Assembly (NCBI GenBank): GCA_029244985.1
Contig: JAQWQD010000001.1
Span: forward strand, 1 to 36,032
Length of the DNA stretch: 36,032 nucleotides
Direction: 5' to 3'
Source of the DNA: Gammaproteobacteria bacterium
Lineage (GTDB): Bacteria > Pseudomonadota > Gammaproteobacteria > Pseudomonadales > Pseudohongiellaceae
Positions 28,330-36,032 of this stretch are shown piece after piece (the first letter of the stretch is position 1; the number at the start of each line of letters is the position of its first letter). The position numbers and the translations under genes are program-made. The notes under the pieces were generated by a model that saw only the letters and a list, made by a program, of their open reading frames with translations, was not told the DNA's origin and made no database searches.

Positions 28330-29433
28330 CTACAGGCGCATAGGCATTACTACGTAAAGGGCTTCGCTTCCCTCTTCCGCCTCAAGCAATGCACTACTAT
28401 TGGGATCTGAAAGAGTGATTTTTACTCTTTCGCTCGTGAGCGTAGAAAGTACATCAATGAGATAGCTGACATTGAATCCTATTTCCAATGCTTCTGAGTC
28501 ATAATCTACAGAAACTAGCTCTTCGGCTTCTTCCTGCTCGGGGTTATTGGCAAAGATTCGCATTTCGCCGCCTGACAGCATTACTCTAACACCGCGGTAT
28601 TTTTCATTAGACAAGATCGACGCCCTGGAAAATGCCTGGCGAAGTTCTTGGCATGCTCCAGACAATACCCTATCACCGCCTTTAGGTAACACACGGTTGT
28701 AATCAGGAAACTTTCCATCAACTAGTTTCGACGTAAAGGTAAATTCTGGAATTGCCGCTCTTATGTGGTTCTGGCCAAAGGTCAGCTCGATGTCTCCACC
28801 TTCATCAGACAACAGCCGCGCCAATTCCATAATGCCCTTTCTTGGCAAAATAAGTTGTTGAGTGTCTTTCGCAGAGGATGCGATTTTCAGAGTTTCCATT
28901 GCTAAGCGATGGCCATCTGTAGCGACAACACGCAAATAATCAGCACCTATCTCAAAAAGCATTCCATTCAAGTAATAGCGAACATCTTGTTGAGCCATCG
29001 CAAAACTAGTTGCTTCTAAGAGTTCGCGAAGCCGAACCTGGGTTATGACCAATGAAAATGTATCAGGTTCTTCGTCGACGTCTGGAAACTCGGCAGCAGG
29101 CAGAGTCGCAAGCGAGAATCGGCTGCGACCGGATTTCAACTTCAGTTTATTATCAACTACGGAGATTTCTATTGAAGAGTCGTCGGATAAGGACTTGCAG
29201 ATATCCAATAACTTTCGGGCAGGGACAGTAATCTCTCCAGGTTCGGAGGGCCCGTGAACTTGAACTCGACCAATAAGTTCGACTTCAAGGTCTGTTCCTG
29301 TTAGTGAGAGCTCACTCTCCTTTAATACTAGAAGAACATTGGAGAGCACTGGCAATGTCTGGCGCCTCTCTACAACGCCACTTACCATTTGCAGTGGTTT
29401 TAAAAGCGCTTCTCGAGAAATTGAAAATTGCAT
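28330..29433 (-). CDS. dnaN: DNA polymerase III beta sliding clamp
   Basis: Ring-shaped clamp that holds DNA polymerases on the template. The 367-residue protein has three similar domains; the start MQFSISREALLKPLQMVSGVVERRQTLPVLSNVLL, the RGVRVMLSGGEMRIFANNPEQEEAEE segment and the C-terminal YVVMPMRL are typical and complete. It follows dnaA by 38 bp and precedes recF by 29 bp in the replication operon. Confidence 0.99.
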   Translation of the reverse strand: MQFSISREALLKPLQMVSGVVERRQTLPVLSNVLLVLKESELSLTGTDLEVELIGRVQVHGPSEPGEITVPARKLLDICKSLSDDSSIEISVVDNKLKLKSGRSRFSLATLPAAEFPDVDEEPDTFSLVITQVRLRELLEATSFAMAQQDVRYYLNGMLFEIGADYLRVVATDGHRLAMETLKIASSAKDTQQLILPRKGIMELARLLSDEGGDIELTFGQNHIRAAIPEFTFTSKLVDGKFPDYNRVLPKGGDRVLSGACQELRQAFSRASILSNEKYRGVRVMLSGGEMRIFANNPEQEEAEELVSVDYDSEALEIGFNVSYLIDVLSTLTSERVKITLSDPNSSALLEAEEGSEALYVVMPMRL

Positions 29434-29471
29434 TGATTAAATTTTTCCTTTAATTATCAATATTTTACTTC

Positions 29472-30938
29472 TTAGCTGGACAATGAACGCAGGAGGTTAT
29501 TGTAATCTTCCTGAATATCGATGGAGCTGTGTCGCAATTTCTTAATTTGCTTACAGGCATGTAAAACGGTTGTGTGGTCCCTGCCACCGAAAGCATCACC
29601 GATTTCCGGCAAGCTGTGGTTAGTCAACTCTTTAGACAAGGTCATTGCCACTTGTCTCGGCCTAGCCACGGATCTATTCCTACGTTTCGATAGCATGTCA
29701 GCCATCTTAATTTTGTAGTACTCAGCAACTGAACGCTGAATATTATCAATTGTGACTAGTTTGTCTTGCAGCGCAAACAGATCTCGCAATGCTTCTTTTA
29801 TGAGCTCTAAATTAATCGGCTCACCCTTAAAATTAGCGTGGGCGATTACGCGCTTTAACGCACCTTCTAATTCTCGAACATTTGATCGGAGACGCTGCGC
29901 TATAAAAAGTGCTGCATCATACGGAAGCTCAATATTAGAAAGCTCAGCCTTGTTCATCAAAATCGCAGCTCGGGTTTCCAATTCAGGCGGTTCAACGGCA
30001 ACCGTTAGGCCCCAGCCAAAGCGTGATTTAAGGCGTTCTTCAAGCCCCTTGATCTCTTTATGGTAACGATCACAAGTCAATATGATCTGCTGCCCACCTT
30101 CTAATAAAGCATTAAAAGTATGAAAAAACTCTTCTTGGGAACGCTCTTTACCGGCGAAAAACTGAATATCGTCAATTAATAGCGCATCCACTGAACGATA
30201 GAATCGTTTGAACTCACTTATAGCATTAAGCTGCAATGCTGAAACCATAGTAGCGACAAAAGTCTCTGAGTGCAGATAAACCACTTTAGCGCCCGGCTTT
30301 TTGTCCACCAAATAGTTACCAATCGCATGCATTAAGTGAGTCTTTCCTAACCCTACACCCCCATAGATAAATAGCGGATTATAGGCATAACCAGGGTTTT
30401 CAGCGACTTGCATCGCTGCCGCTCGCGCTAGTTGATTGGATTTTCCAACAACAAAATTTTCGAAATTGTTCTCTGTATTTAAAGCACCCCGGTGCCTGAG
30501 TTTTCCTTCAATCACAATTCCCATATTGCGCCGCTCTTGCTGACCATTTTTTTGAATTGGTTCAAGCAGAGGCTGTTGTTCTTCCAAACTCCCAGTTTCA
30601 GTAGCTTTTTTAACTATTTGCTTTGCCAGGGGTTGGGCTGAAGATTGCTGAATTTCTGATTGTGCTCTAGCGGGTGGGGTCGCGACTTCTTGTTGTCTTA
30701 GGTCGAATACTTCCAAGTTGATTTGCAGTGGTTCGCCACTTGACTCGGTCACAAGCTCTTCGATCCGGCTAAGAAACTTGCCTTTAACCCAATCCAGAAT
30801 AAAACGATTAGGCGCAGAAATTCGTAACACATCTGCGTCGATATTTGCCTTCAAAGGCCTGATCCAAGTGTTATATTGTTGAGAGGGAAGCTCTACTTTT
30901 AAACAATCAATACAATGTTGCCAACTTGTTGATGCCAC
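29472..30938 (-). CDS. dnaA: Chromosomal replication initiator DnaA
   Basis: AAA+ ATPase that binds DnaA boxes at oriC and opens the duplex. The 488-residue protein has domain I (about 1-85), a Gln-rich linker (about 90-145), the AAA+ core with Walker [10 protein letters not shown] (about 193-201) and Walker [14 protein letters not shown], the sensor region SRFGWGL, and the C-terminal DNA-binding signature [15 protein letters not shown]. Start is GTG at 30938, as in Pseudomonas dnaA. It heads the dnaA-dnaN-recF-gyrB operon and is transcribed away from the probable origin; a candidate promoter overlaps a DnaA box, suggesting self-control. Confidence 0.99.
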   Translation of the reverse strand: MASTSWQHCIDCLKVELPSQQYNTWIRPLKANIDADVLRISAPNRFILDWVKGKFLSRIEELVTESSGEPLQINLEVFDLRQQEVATPPARAQSEIQQSSAQPLAKQIVKKATETGSLEEQQPLLEPIQKNGQQERRNMGIVIEGKLRHRGALNTENNFENFVVGKSNQLARAAAMQVAENPGYAYNPLFIYGGVGLGKTHLMHAIGNYLVDKKPGAKVVYLHSETFVATMVSALQLNAISEFKRFYRSVDALLIDDIQFFAGKERSQEEFFHTFNALLEGGQQIILTCDRYHKEIKGLEERLKSRFGWGLTVAVEPPELETRAAILMNKAELSNIELPYDAALFIAQRLRSNVRELEGALKRVIAHANFKGEPINLELIKEALRDLFALQDKLVTIDNIQRSVAEYYKIKMADMLSKRRNRSVARPRQVAMTLSKELTNHSLPEIGDAFGGRDHTTVLHACKQIKKLRHSSIDIQEDYNNLLRSLSS

Positions 30939-30979
30939 TTTTACTGTCCGGGGAAGGTAAGTTTTAATTTAATGCTACG

Positions 30980-31010
30980 ATTCTAGCGATTGACTAGCGA
31001 GTTATCCACT
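30980..31010 (-). promoter_or_regulatory. Candidate dnaA promoter overlapping a DnaA box
   Basis: On the minus strand TGGATA (31003-31008) and TAGAAT (30980-30985) are 17 bases apart, placing the transcript start about 35 bases before the dnaA GTG. The -35 element lies within the near-consensus DnaA box TTATCCACT (31002-31010), so bound DnaA could block the promoter. Confidence 0.4.
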
Positions 31011-31200
31011 GCCTTGTGGGCAGAAAAGTGGTTTTTTCATTGCATTTTTTATCTATATTTTTCAATTATTTACCTCCTTTTTGCTGATAATTGTCGAGTC
31101 GAAATTAGCCACAAATAACCAAAAATTCAACAAGGCTGTTGATAATTATTCTGTGGATAACTTGTGACTAAGTTTTGGGTTGGCGGCTGTCCCTGTTTAG
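30990..31200. other. oriC: Probable oriC between dnaA and rpmH
   Basis: The dnaA-rpmH intergenic region (30939-31341) has the features of a Pseudomonas-type origin. DnaA boxes are TTATCCACT (31002-31010, plus), TTATCAACA (31137-31145, minus) and the perfect TTATCCACA (31152-31160, minus), with a weak TTATCAGCA at 31082-31090 (minus). Between them lies a T-rich stretch (about 31026-31080) that could unwind and includes a 13-base match close to the E. coli 13-mer at 31050-31062. Flanking genes diverge from it. Confidence 0.75.
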
Positions 31201-31256
31201 AATCAGACTAATCTTTCAATTTCAAGAAAACTAATCGCTTAGGCTTAGCTTTTACA

Positions 31257-31285
31257 TTGAAATTTTGCCGCAAAAGCTCTAGAAT
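31257..31285 (+). promoter_or_regulatory. rpmH promoter
   Basis: TTGAAA (31257-31262) and TAGAAT (31280-31285) are 17 bases apart, a near-ideal sigma70 promoter. It predicts a start near 31292 and a leader of about 50 bases before rpmH, and would drive rpmH-rnpA and perhaps yidD-yidC. Confidence 0.65.
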
Positions 31286-31341
31286 TCGCCCTCTTTTTTG
31301 AGCCTACACAGGTTCAATTATGCAAAACTGGAATACCTGTT

Positions 31342-31476
31342 ATGAAAAGAACTTTTCAACCAAGCGTCTTAAAACGGGCTCGTACCCATGGCTTTAGAGC
31401 GCGCATGGCAACTAAAGGCGGGCGTCTTGTTCTTAAAAGAAGGCGCGCAAAAGGACGCGCTAAACTCTCCGCTTAA
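31342..31476 (+). CDS. rpmH: 50S ribosomal protein L34
   Basis: A 44-residue, highly basic ribosomal protein of the large subunit. The translation starts [20 protein letters not shown] and continues [24 protein letters not shown], matching L34 over its full length. The gene lies 37 bp before rnpA, the usual pairing in bacteria, and is divergent from dnaA across the probable origin. Confidence 0.99.
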   Translation: MKRTFQPSVLKRARTHGFRARMATKGGRLVLKRRRAKGRAKLSA

Positions 31477-31512
31477 TTCACTTTTCTCCTTTTTTAACAA
31501 TAGAGAACCAGT

Positions 31513-31878
31513 GTGGCTGAGCTTGGCTTTCCTAAAGAATCTCGGCTACTGACTGCCGCCGACTACAAGGCTGTATTCGACAATTCTCAGTACAAAGTTT
31601 CCTGCCGCTACTTCTTAATGTTAGCCACTCTGAGCCAGCACCAAACTAAACGACTAGGTATGGTGTTGGCAAAGAAAAACATTGGGAAAGCTGTCCAACG
31701 CAATAGAATTAAACGCCAAATTCGAGAGACCTTTCGACATACACACGCGCAATTTCCATCCCTGGATGTAGTGGTGCTGGCTCGAAGAGATGCTGCTAAA
31801 CTGAGCAAATCACAGCTATCGAAATTTTTGAATGGTTTGTGGCTAGATTTAGAAAACAAATTGATTGTAAAAAAGTAA
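31513..31878 (+). CDS. rnpA: Ribonuclease P protein component
   Basis: Basic protein cofactor of the RNase P ribozyme, which trims the 5' ends of tRNAs. The 121-residue protein has the RNR signature GKAVQRNRIKRQIRETFR (about 57-74) and begins with PKESRLLTAADYKAVF. Start is GTG at 31513. It follows rpmH and precedes yidD by 27 bp, the standard order. Confidence 0.97.
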   Translation: MAELGFPKESRLLTAADYKAVFDNSQYKVSCRYFLMLATLSQHQTKRLGMVLAKKNIGKAVQRNRIKRQIRETFRHTHAQFPSLDVVVLARRDAAKLSKSQLSKFLNGLWLDLENKLIVKK

Positions 31879-31905
31879 TTATCAGACAACTAGGACAGCC
31901 GAGTA

Positions 31906-32145
31906 ATGATGAAAGTACTATTGATCCATCTGATTACCCTCTATCAATTTAGCTTAAGCTTTTTAATCGGCAATCAGTGCCGTTTTTATCCAACTTGTTC
32001 CCAGTACACCAAAGAAGCAATTGAAAAACATGGCTGCACAAAAGGCTCACTACTTGGAATGCGTCGTATCTGCAGCTGTCACCCGTGGCATGAAGGTGGC
32101 TATGACCCCATACCACAAACCAAGGAAATTTCTTCCCGCATCTAG
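31906..32145 (+). CDS. yidD: Membrane protein insertion efficiency factor YidD
   Basis: A 79-residue protein that helps YidC insert inner-membrane proteins. The conserved cysteine segment CRFYPTCSQYTKEAIEKHG and the later C-x-C region CSCHPWHEGGYDP define the family. The N-terminal part is amphipathic to hydrophobic, in keeping with membrane attachment. It sits between rnpA and yidC with 12 bp to yidC. Confidence 0.96.
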   Translation: MMKVLLIHLITLYQFSLSFLIGNQCRFYPTCSQYTKEAIEKHGCTKGSLLGMRRICSCHPWHEGGYDPIPQTKEISSRI

Positions 32146-32157
32146 GAAAAGTAGATA

Positions 32158-33867
32158 ATGGATTTTACTAAGTTTTTCTTGTACACATCTTTAGCAGCCA
32201 TTACTTATTTGATGTTGTTGGCATGGCAAGATGACTATCCTCCGCTACTTGATAACAGCCGCACTCAAGAGCCTTCACGTTTACAAATCCCAGAAACCGC
32301 TACAACTTCAGCTACGGATATACCTACGGCAGTTCCGTCTTCCGCCCAAGGCGCTGGGGCCGGCCTTGGGACTAGTGGAACTAGTCAGGCTAATGGCAGT
32401 TTAAATAACACATTGAATTTACCTCGTTTAGTTTCAATTGAAACAGACACGCTCGAACTAAACATTGATTTAAGCGGTGGAGATATAGTCCAACTTGCGC
32501 TTCCAAAGTATTTAAAACAAATAGGTGTGGCAGATGACCCCTTTGTGGTTTTAGAGGATTCTCAAGGCAGAAATTATGTTGCTCAAAGTGGGTTAATTGG
32601 AACGAACGGAATAGACAATGCAGGAAGGGCAGACTATCAAACCGGTACGCCTTATTATCGATTGGAGGATGGAGAGAACACGCTTACCGTAGACCTAGTT
32701 ACGTCAGCTCCGGACCCAGGAGTAACTGTTACTAAGCGTTTTTCCTTTACACGAGATAGTTATTTAATCGACATTAGCTTTATTGTTGATAACCGGTCGT
32801 CACAAACATGGCAAGCCAATGCATTTGGTCAAATAAAACGAGATGGGTTTGATGACCCGGGTACTGCAGGAGGTTTTGGTAGAACATTTTTAGGGTTTGT
32901 CACCACCTCCGGTGATGATGACCCCTATATAAAAATTGACTTCGATGATATTGAAGATGGAACAGAGACGTTCGACATGGATGGCGGCTGGATCGGTTTT
33001 AGCCAACATTATTTTTTGTCTGCCTGGATACCTGCTTCTGATTCAACCAATAGGTTTACGACTCGGCTTAATGACATCAATCAATATTTTGGTGAGTTTA
33101 CTAGTTCGGCTTTTTCGGTGGCGCCGGGCACGCAGGCTAGCCATAACCTCCAGTTTTATGCTGGCCCCAAAGACCAATATGCGCTAGCAGAAATATCCCC
33201 TAATCTCGAACTTACCATTGACTATGGCTTCCTTTATTTTCTTGCAGCCCCAATTTACTGGCTACTAGACCTCATAAATTCTTCCATAGGCAATTTCGGC
33301 ATTTCAATTATTTTGCTTACCGTTGTGGTAAAGGGCCTATTTTATAAATTGTCAGAAACACAATATAAATCGATGGCAGGCATGCGGCGCGCAGCACCAA
33401 AGATGCAACAACTAAAAGATCGTTATGGCGATGACAAAATGGGTATGCAGAAAGCCATGATGGAATTATACAAAAAGGAAAAGGTTAATCCCTTCGGCGG
33501 TTGTCTCCCTATGTTGGCGCAAATGCCTGTTTTCATTGGTATCTACTGGGTGCTCCTTGAAAGCGTTGAACTGCGCCATGCTCCTTTTATGCTTTGGTTA
33601 ACAGACCTCTCCGTTCGAGACCCTTTGTTCATTCTTCCTTTGCTCATGGGCGCCACTATGTTTCTGCAGATGAAACTTAGTCCAGCGCCACCTGACCCAA
33701 TGCAAGCTAAAGTAATGCAGATTATGCCCATTATGATGACCGGGATATTTTTGTTTTTCCCTGCAGGGCTAGTACTTTATTGGCTAACTAATGCTGTGCT
33801 CGGTATTCTTCAACAGTGGTATATCACTCGTAAACTTGAAGCAGCTTACGAGGCTGGAAAAAGATAA
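32158..33867 (+). CDS. yidC: Membrane protein insertase YidC
   Basis: Inserts and folds inner-membrane proteins alone or with SecYEG. The 569-residue protein has an N-terminal signal anchor (about 6-22), a low-complexity Ala/Ser/Gly/Thr linker (about 40-85), a large periplasmic beta domain (about 90-350) and the conserved OxaA core with five membrane segments from about 355, including LTVVVKGLFYKLSETQYKSM, NPFGGCLPMLAQMPVFIGIYW and the last helix with FPAGLVLYWLTNAVLGILQQW. Length is normal for gammaproteobacteria. mnmE follows after 51 bp. Confidence 0.98.
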   Translation: MDFTKFFLYTSLAAITYLMLLAWQDDYPPLLDNSRTQEPSRLQIPETATTSATDIPTAVPSSAQGAGAGLGTSGTSQANGSLNNTLNLPRLVSIETDTLELNIDLSGGDIVQLALPKYLKQIGVADDPFVVLEDSQGRNYVAQSGLIGTNGIDNAGRADYQTGTPYYRLEDGENTLTVDLVTSAPDPGVTVTKRFSFTRDSYLIDISFIVDNRSSQTWQANAFGQIKRDGFDDPGTAGGFGRTFLGFVTTSGDDDPYIKIDFDDIEDGTETFDMDGGWIGFSQHYFLSAWIPASDSTNRFTTRLNDINQYFGEFTSSAFSVAPGTQASHNLQFYAGPKDQYALAEISPNLELTIDYGFLYFLAAPIYWLLDLINSSIGNFGISIILLTVVVKGLFYKLSETQYKSMAGMRRAAPKMQQLKDRYGDDKMGMQKAMMELYKKEKVNPFGGCLPMLAQMPVFIGIYWVLLESVELRHAPFMLWLTDLSVRDPLFILPLLMGATMFLQMKLSPAPPDPMQAKVMQIMPIMMTGIFLFFPAGLVLYWLTNAVLGILQQWYITRKLEAAYEAGKR

Positions 33868-33918
33868 GATTCCGATAAACCATATTGCATCCTAGCCAAA
33901 CTCTAGGCTATCCAATAA

Positions 33919-35319
33919 ATGCCTATAGAAACCTCTGAAACAATATGCTCTATAGCCACGTCAACAGGCCGCGGTGGTATTGGCATAATTCGAGTGTCTG
34001 GCCCTAAAACCCGGCACGTAGCACTAAAAGTATTAGGTTTCGAGCCAACTCCAAGACACGCTTACTCAAGCAATTTTCTCAATAATGACAAAAGTATCAT
34101 TGATAGTGGGGTCGCAATCTATTATGCCGGGCCCAATTCCTTCACCGGCGAAGATATATTAGAGCTCCAAGGTCATGGCGGCTCCCAAATCATGCTTGCA
34201 GTCCTTGATCGCGTCATCAGCCTTGGTGCGCGTCAATCTCGCCCGGGCGAATTTTCTGAACGAGCATTCTTAAATAACAAAATAGATTTAGTACAAGCTG
34301 AAGCTATAGCCGATTTAATTGATGCGAGTTCCAGGCAAGCTGCTCGCTCTGCTGTGCGGACATTACAAGGTGAATTCTCCAAACGAATTGTTGAATTACA
34401 AAATCAACTAACAGCGGCACGAGTGAATGTCGAAGCGGCTATCGATTTTTCAGACGAAGATATTGATATTCTCTCGGACACAGGGGTCAGTACTGCGGTT
34501 GATAATATCCTCACTGAACTAGGTAAAGTATTTGCTGAAGCAGAACAGGGGGTCATTCTTAGAGAAGGGATGAATGTAGTTATTGCTGGTAAACCCAACG
34601 CTGGAAAATCTAGCTTGTTGAATGCGCTCGCCGGCGAAGAAAGCGCGATTGTCAGCGATATTCCTGGCACAACCAGAGACTTGCTACGTATCGAAATTAC
34701 AGTAGAGGGTATGCCTGTTCATGTAATAGATACCGCAGGGCTCAGAGACAGCGACGATATAATAGAAAAAGAGGGAATAAAACGTGCCCGACAGGCAATT
34801 GAGAACGCGGATCAGGTTCTTTTAGTCATTGACGCAGCACAAAGTGCACAGGATGTTAATAGTCTGTTAGCGGACTTCCAAAACCAAGTGAGTGAGTTGT
34901 CACTAACTCAAAGTCTACTTAAAAACTTGACGATGGTTTTTAACAAGATAGATCTTGTAAAGGATAATGTTCCAAACCATTCAACACTCGCTGCAGGTAA
35001 TAACGAATTTCAAAAAATCTCATTATCGGCGAAAACGTGCGAGGGTATTGGATTACTTCGTACTCACTTAACGCAAATTATTGGCTATCAGCCTTCTGAC
35101 AACGGTAGTTTTGTGGCAAGAGCACGCCATCTACGTTCTTTAGAAGAAGCAAAAAAGGCTATAGTTTCAGCGTCTTATAACCTAAGTAAGCACTCACAAT
35201 TAGAAATAATTGCTGAAGATCTTCGCCTTGCCCAACAATCCCTTGGCGCTATAACTGGCGAATTCAGCAGTGATGATTTATTAGGAGAGATTTTTTCAAG
35301 TTTCTGTGTTGGAAAATAG
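33919..35319 (+). CDS. mnmE: tRNA modification GTPase MnmE
   Basis: With MnmG it modifies U34 of certain tRNAs to the (carboxymethyl)aminomethyl form. The 466-residue protein has the N-terminal tetrahydrofolate-binding domain (about 1-120, with GRGGIGIIRVSG), a helical domain interrupted by a G domain with GKPNAGKSS (about 224-232), DTAGLRD and NKIDL, and the C-terminal catalytic Cys in FSSFCVGK. Its partner mnmG lies downstream in the same direction but behind a 440-bp AT-rich gap, so they need not be co-transcribed. Confidence 0.98.
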   Translation: MPIETSETICSIATSTGRGGIGIIRVSGPKTRHVALKVLGFEPTPRHAYSSNFLNNDKSIIDSGVAIYYAGPNSFTGEDILELQGHGGSQIMLAVLDRVISLGARQSRPGEFSERAFLNNKIDLVQAEAIADLIDASSRQAARSAVRTLQGEFSKRIVELQNQLTAARVNVEAAIDFSDEDIDILSDTGVSTAVDNILTELGKVFAEAEQGVILREGMNVVIAGKPNAGKSSLLNALAGEESAIVSDIPGTTRDLLRIEITVEGMPVHVIDTAGLRDSDDIIEKEGIKRARQAIENADQVLLVIDAAQSAQDVNSLLADFQNQVSELSLTQSLLKNLTMVFNKIDLVKDNVPNHSTLAAGNNEFQKISLSAKTCEGIGLLRTHLTQIIGYQPSDNGSFVARARHLRSLEEAKKAIVSASYNLSKHSQLEIIAEDLRLAQQSLGAITGEFSSDDLLGEIFSSFCVGK

Positions 35320-35759
35320 GCGCATTGTGCTGCTTTAAGAACCTTCTTTTCAAATACGACATTGTGTTGTCAATAGTGGAGGATCTGTATCAATTCTGTA
35401 TAAAAAAGGGATAAGTGAACGACTAATTAACAAACCGTTTTAAGTGAAATTTATATCAAAAATTAGTCTACAGGCGCTGCACCTGTTATAAGCGTTATAA
35501 TCAGTGCTTACGCACCGAGTTATAAACTCATAACTAGCTGATTTATATAGTTAAAAATAGCTTATAAACAGATTTTCCCTTCCCCTATAACAACAACATT
35601 AATACTTTATATATACATATATATAATAAACCATTAAATAAATGTTATTAGATCCTGTCATTCACATTTATTGAGATCCCGCTATACTGCTCTCCGTTTG
35701 ACCGAACGGCTAAACCATTTAAGCCAGATGAGTAAAAACAACGAATCAATAGAACAAGT
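35320..35759. other. AT-rich gene-free region between mnmE and mnmG
   Basis: No gene is seen in these 440 bp. Four TTATAA palindromes occur at 35486-35491, 35495-35500, 35520-35525 and 35562-35567, one of them inside the dyad GAGTT-ATA-AACTC (35517-35529). An 8-bp inverted repeat has arms at 35421-35428 and 35461-35468, and an alternating AT tract lies at 35607-35626. Only one weak DnaA-box-like site (TCATTCACA, 35658-35666) was found. In enterobacteria oriC lies just upstream of mnmG, so this may be a vestigial or accessory origin element. Confidence 0.5.
35671..35698 (+). promoter_or_regulatory. mnmG promoter
   Basis: TTGAGA (35671-35676) and TATACT (35693-35698) are 16 bases apart, a good sigma70 match. 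Transcription would start near 35705, about 55 bases before the mnmG ATG, directed away from the AT-rich region. Confidence 0.55.
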
Positions 35760-36032
35760 ATGGACCATCAATCAGAATATGAAGTAATCGTAGTCGGTGG
35801 CGGTCATGCCGGTACCGAGGCAGCGCTTGCTGCTGCTCGCCAAGGAGTAAAAACCTTATTGATTACTCACAGTATTGAAACTTTGGGGCAGATGTCTTGC
35901 AATCCAGCCATAGGGGGAATTGGTAAAAGTCACTTGGTAAAAGAAATAGATGCACTGGGTGGCGCTATGGCTCAGGCTGTGGATTACGCGGGTATTCAAT
36001 TTCGCGTTTTAAACGGAAGCAAAGGGCCGGCA
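35760..36032 (+). CDS. mnmG: tRNA modification enzyme MnmG (GidA), N-terminal part (cut by window edge)
   Basis: FAD-dependent partner of MnmE in U34 modification of tRNA. The first 91 codons are present: the FAD-binding [17 protein letters not shown] (about 10-26), [20 protein letters not shown] (about 41-60), and [13 protein letters not shown] at the window end. The ATG at 35760 gives a normal N-terminus. The gene continues beyond the right edge; in relatives it is followed by rsmG, parA and parB, whose ParB would bind the parS sites seen in recF. Confidence 0.98.
   Translation, partial: MDHQSEYEVIVVGGGHAGTEAALAAARQGVKTLLITHSIETLGQMSCNPAIGGIGKSHLVKEIDALGGAMAQAVDYAGIQFRVLNGSKGPA

Noticed and set aside
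29752..30066. 104-codon frame antisense to dnaA
   Set aside because: Lies opposite the conserved AAA+ domain of DnaA; Ser/Arg-rich composition is typical of antisense shadows.
33893..33910. Small stem TAGCC/GGCTA between yidC and mnmE
   Set aside because: A 5-bp stem without a T run; not enough to call a terminator.
35320..35759. Main replication origin in the mnmE-mnmG gap
   Set aside because: Only one weak DnaA-box-like site, whereas the dnaA-rpmH gap has a perfect box and two close matches; kept only as a possible accessory or relic element.

Overview
This 36 kb window is the replication-origin neighbourhood of a gammaproteobacterial chromosome. The order mnmG-mnmE-yidC-yidD-rnpA-rpmH / dnaA-dnaN-recF-gyrB, followed by plsC-gmhB-glyS-glyQ, an LpxL-type acyltransferase, trkH-trkA-rsmB-fmt-def and tsaC-hemF-aroE, closely resembles the Pseudomonas-type origin region. 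The protein sequences also look pseudomonad-like, although base composition is moderately AT-rich. A free-living, probably marine gammaproteobacterium allied to the Pseudomonadales/Cellvibrionales is the best guess; this placement is inference.

Layout, left to right. At 1-275 is the 5' end of polA (minus strand, TTG start). At 292-2877 is a zinc importer: znuA on the minus strand, divergent from znuC-znuB on the plus strand, with a candidate Zur operator between them and no zur gene. At 2888-4496 are two oxidase-assembly genes on the minus strand, sco1 and ctaB. A gene-free 620-bp stretch (4497-5116) precedes a plus-strand cytochrome c oxidase operon (5117-10088): a CuA subunit II carrying two fused cytochrome c domains, subunit I, two different subunit III proteins and a small subunit IV. 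A likely terminator separates it from the minus-strand run purE-tsaC-hemF-aroE (10170-13079). A second gene-free stretch (13080-13633) leads to def-fmt-rsmB-trkA-trkH on the plus strand (13634-19304). The LpxL-like gene (minus) is divergent from glyQ-glyS-gmhB-plsC (plus, 20410-24715). The minus-strand replication operon dnaA-dnaN-recF-gyrB (24712-30938) faces the plus-strand rpmH-rnpA-yidD-yidC-mnmE run. The window ends inside mnmG.

The region combines chromosome replication (dnaA, dnaN, recF, gyrB, polA, the probable oriC at about 30990-31200), translation (rpmH, rnpA, mnmE, mnmG, def, fmt, rsmB, tsaC, glyQS), membrane biogenesis (yidC, yidD, plsC, lpxL-like, gmhB), ion transport (trkAH, znuABC) and respiration (cox, ctaB, sco1, hemF).

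No mobile element, CRISPR array, rRNA or tRNA gene, and no clear pseudogene, was seen. The most notable non-gene signals are two near-perfect ParB-binding parS sites embedded in the recF reading frame, both encoding Phe-His-Val-Glu; an AT-rich, TTATAA-repeat intergenic region before mnmG, where enterobacteria carry oriC; and several strong dyads at operon starts (glyQ, gyrB, the lpxL-like gene, cox). I did not find a clearly new multi-gene system; the most unusual protein-level feature is the diheme, double-subunit-III oxidase operon.
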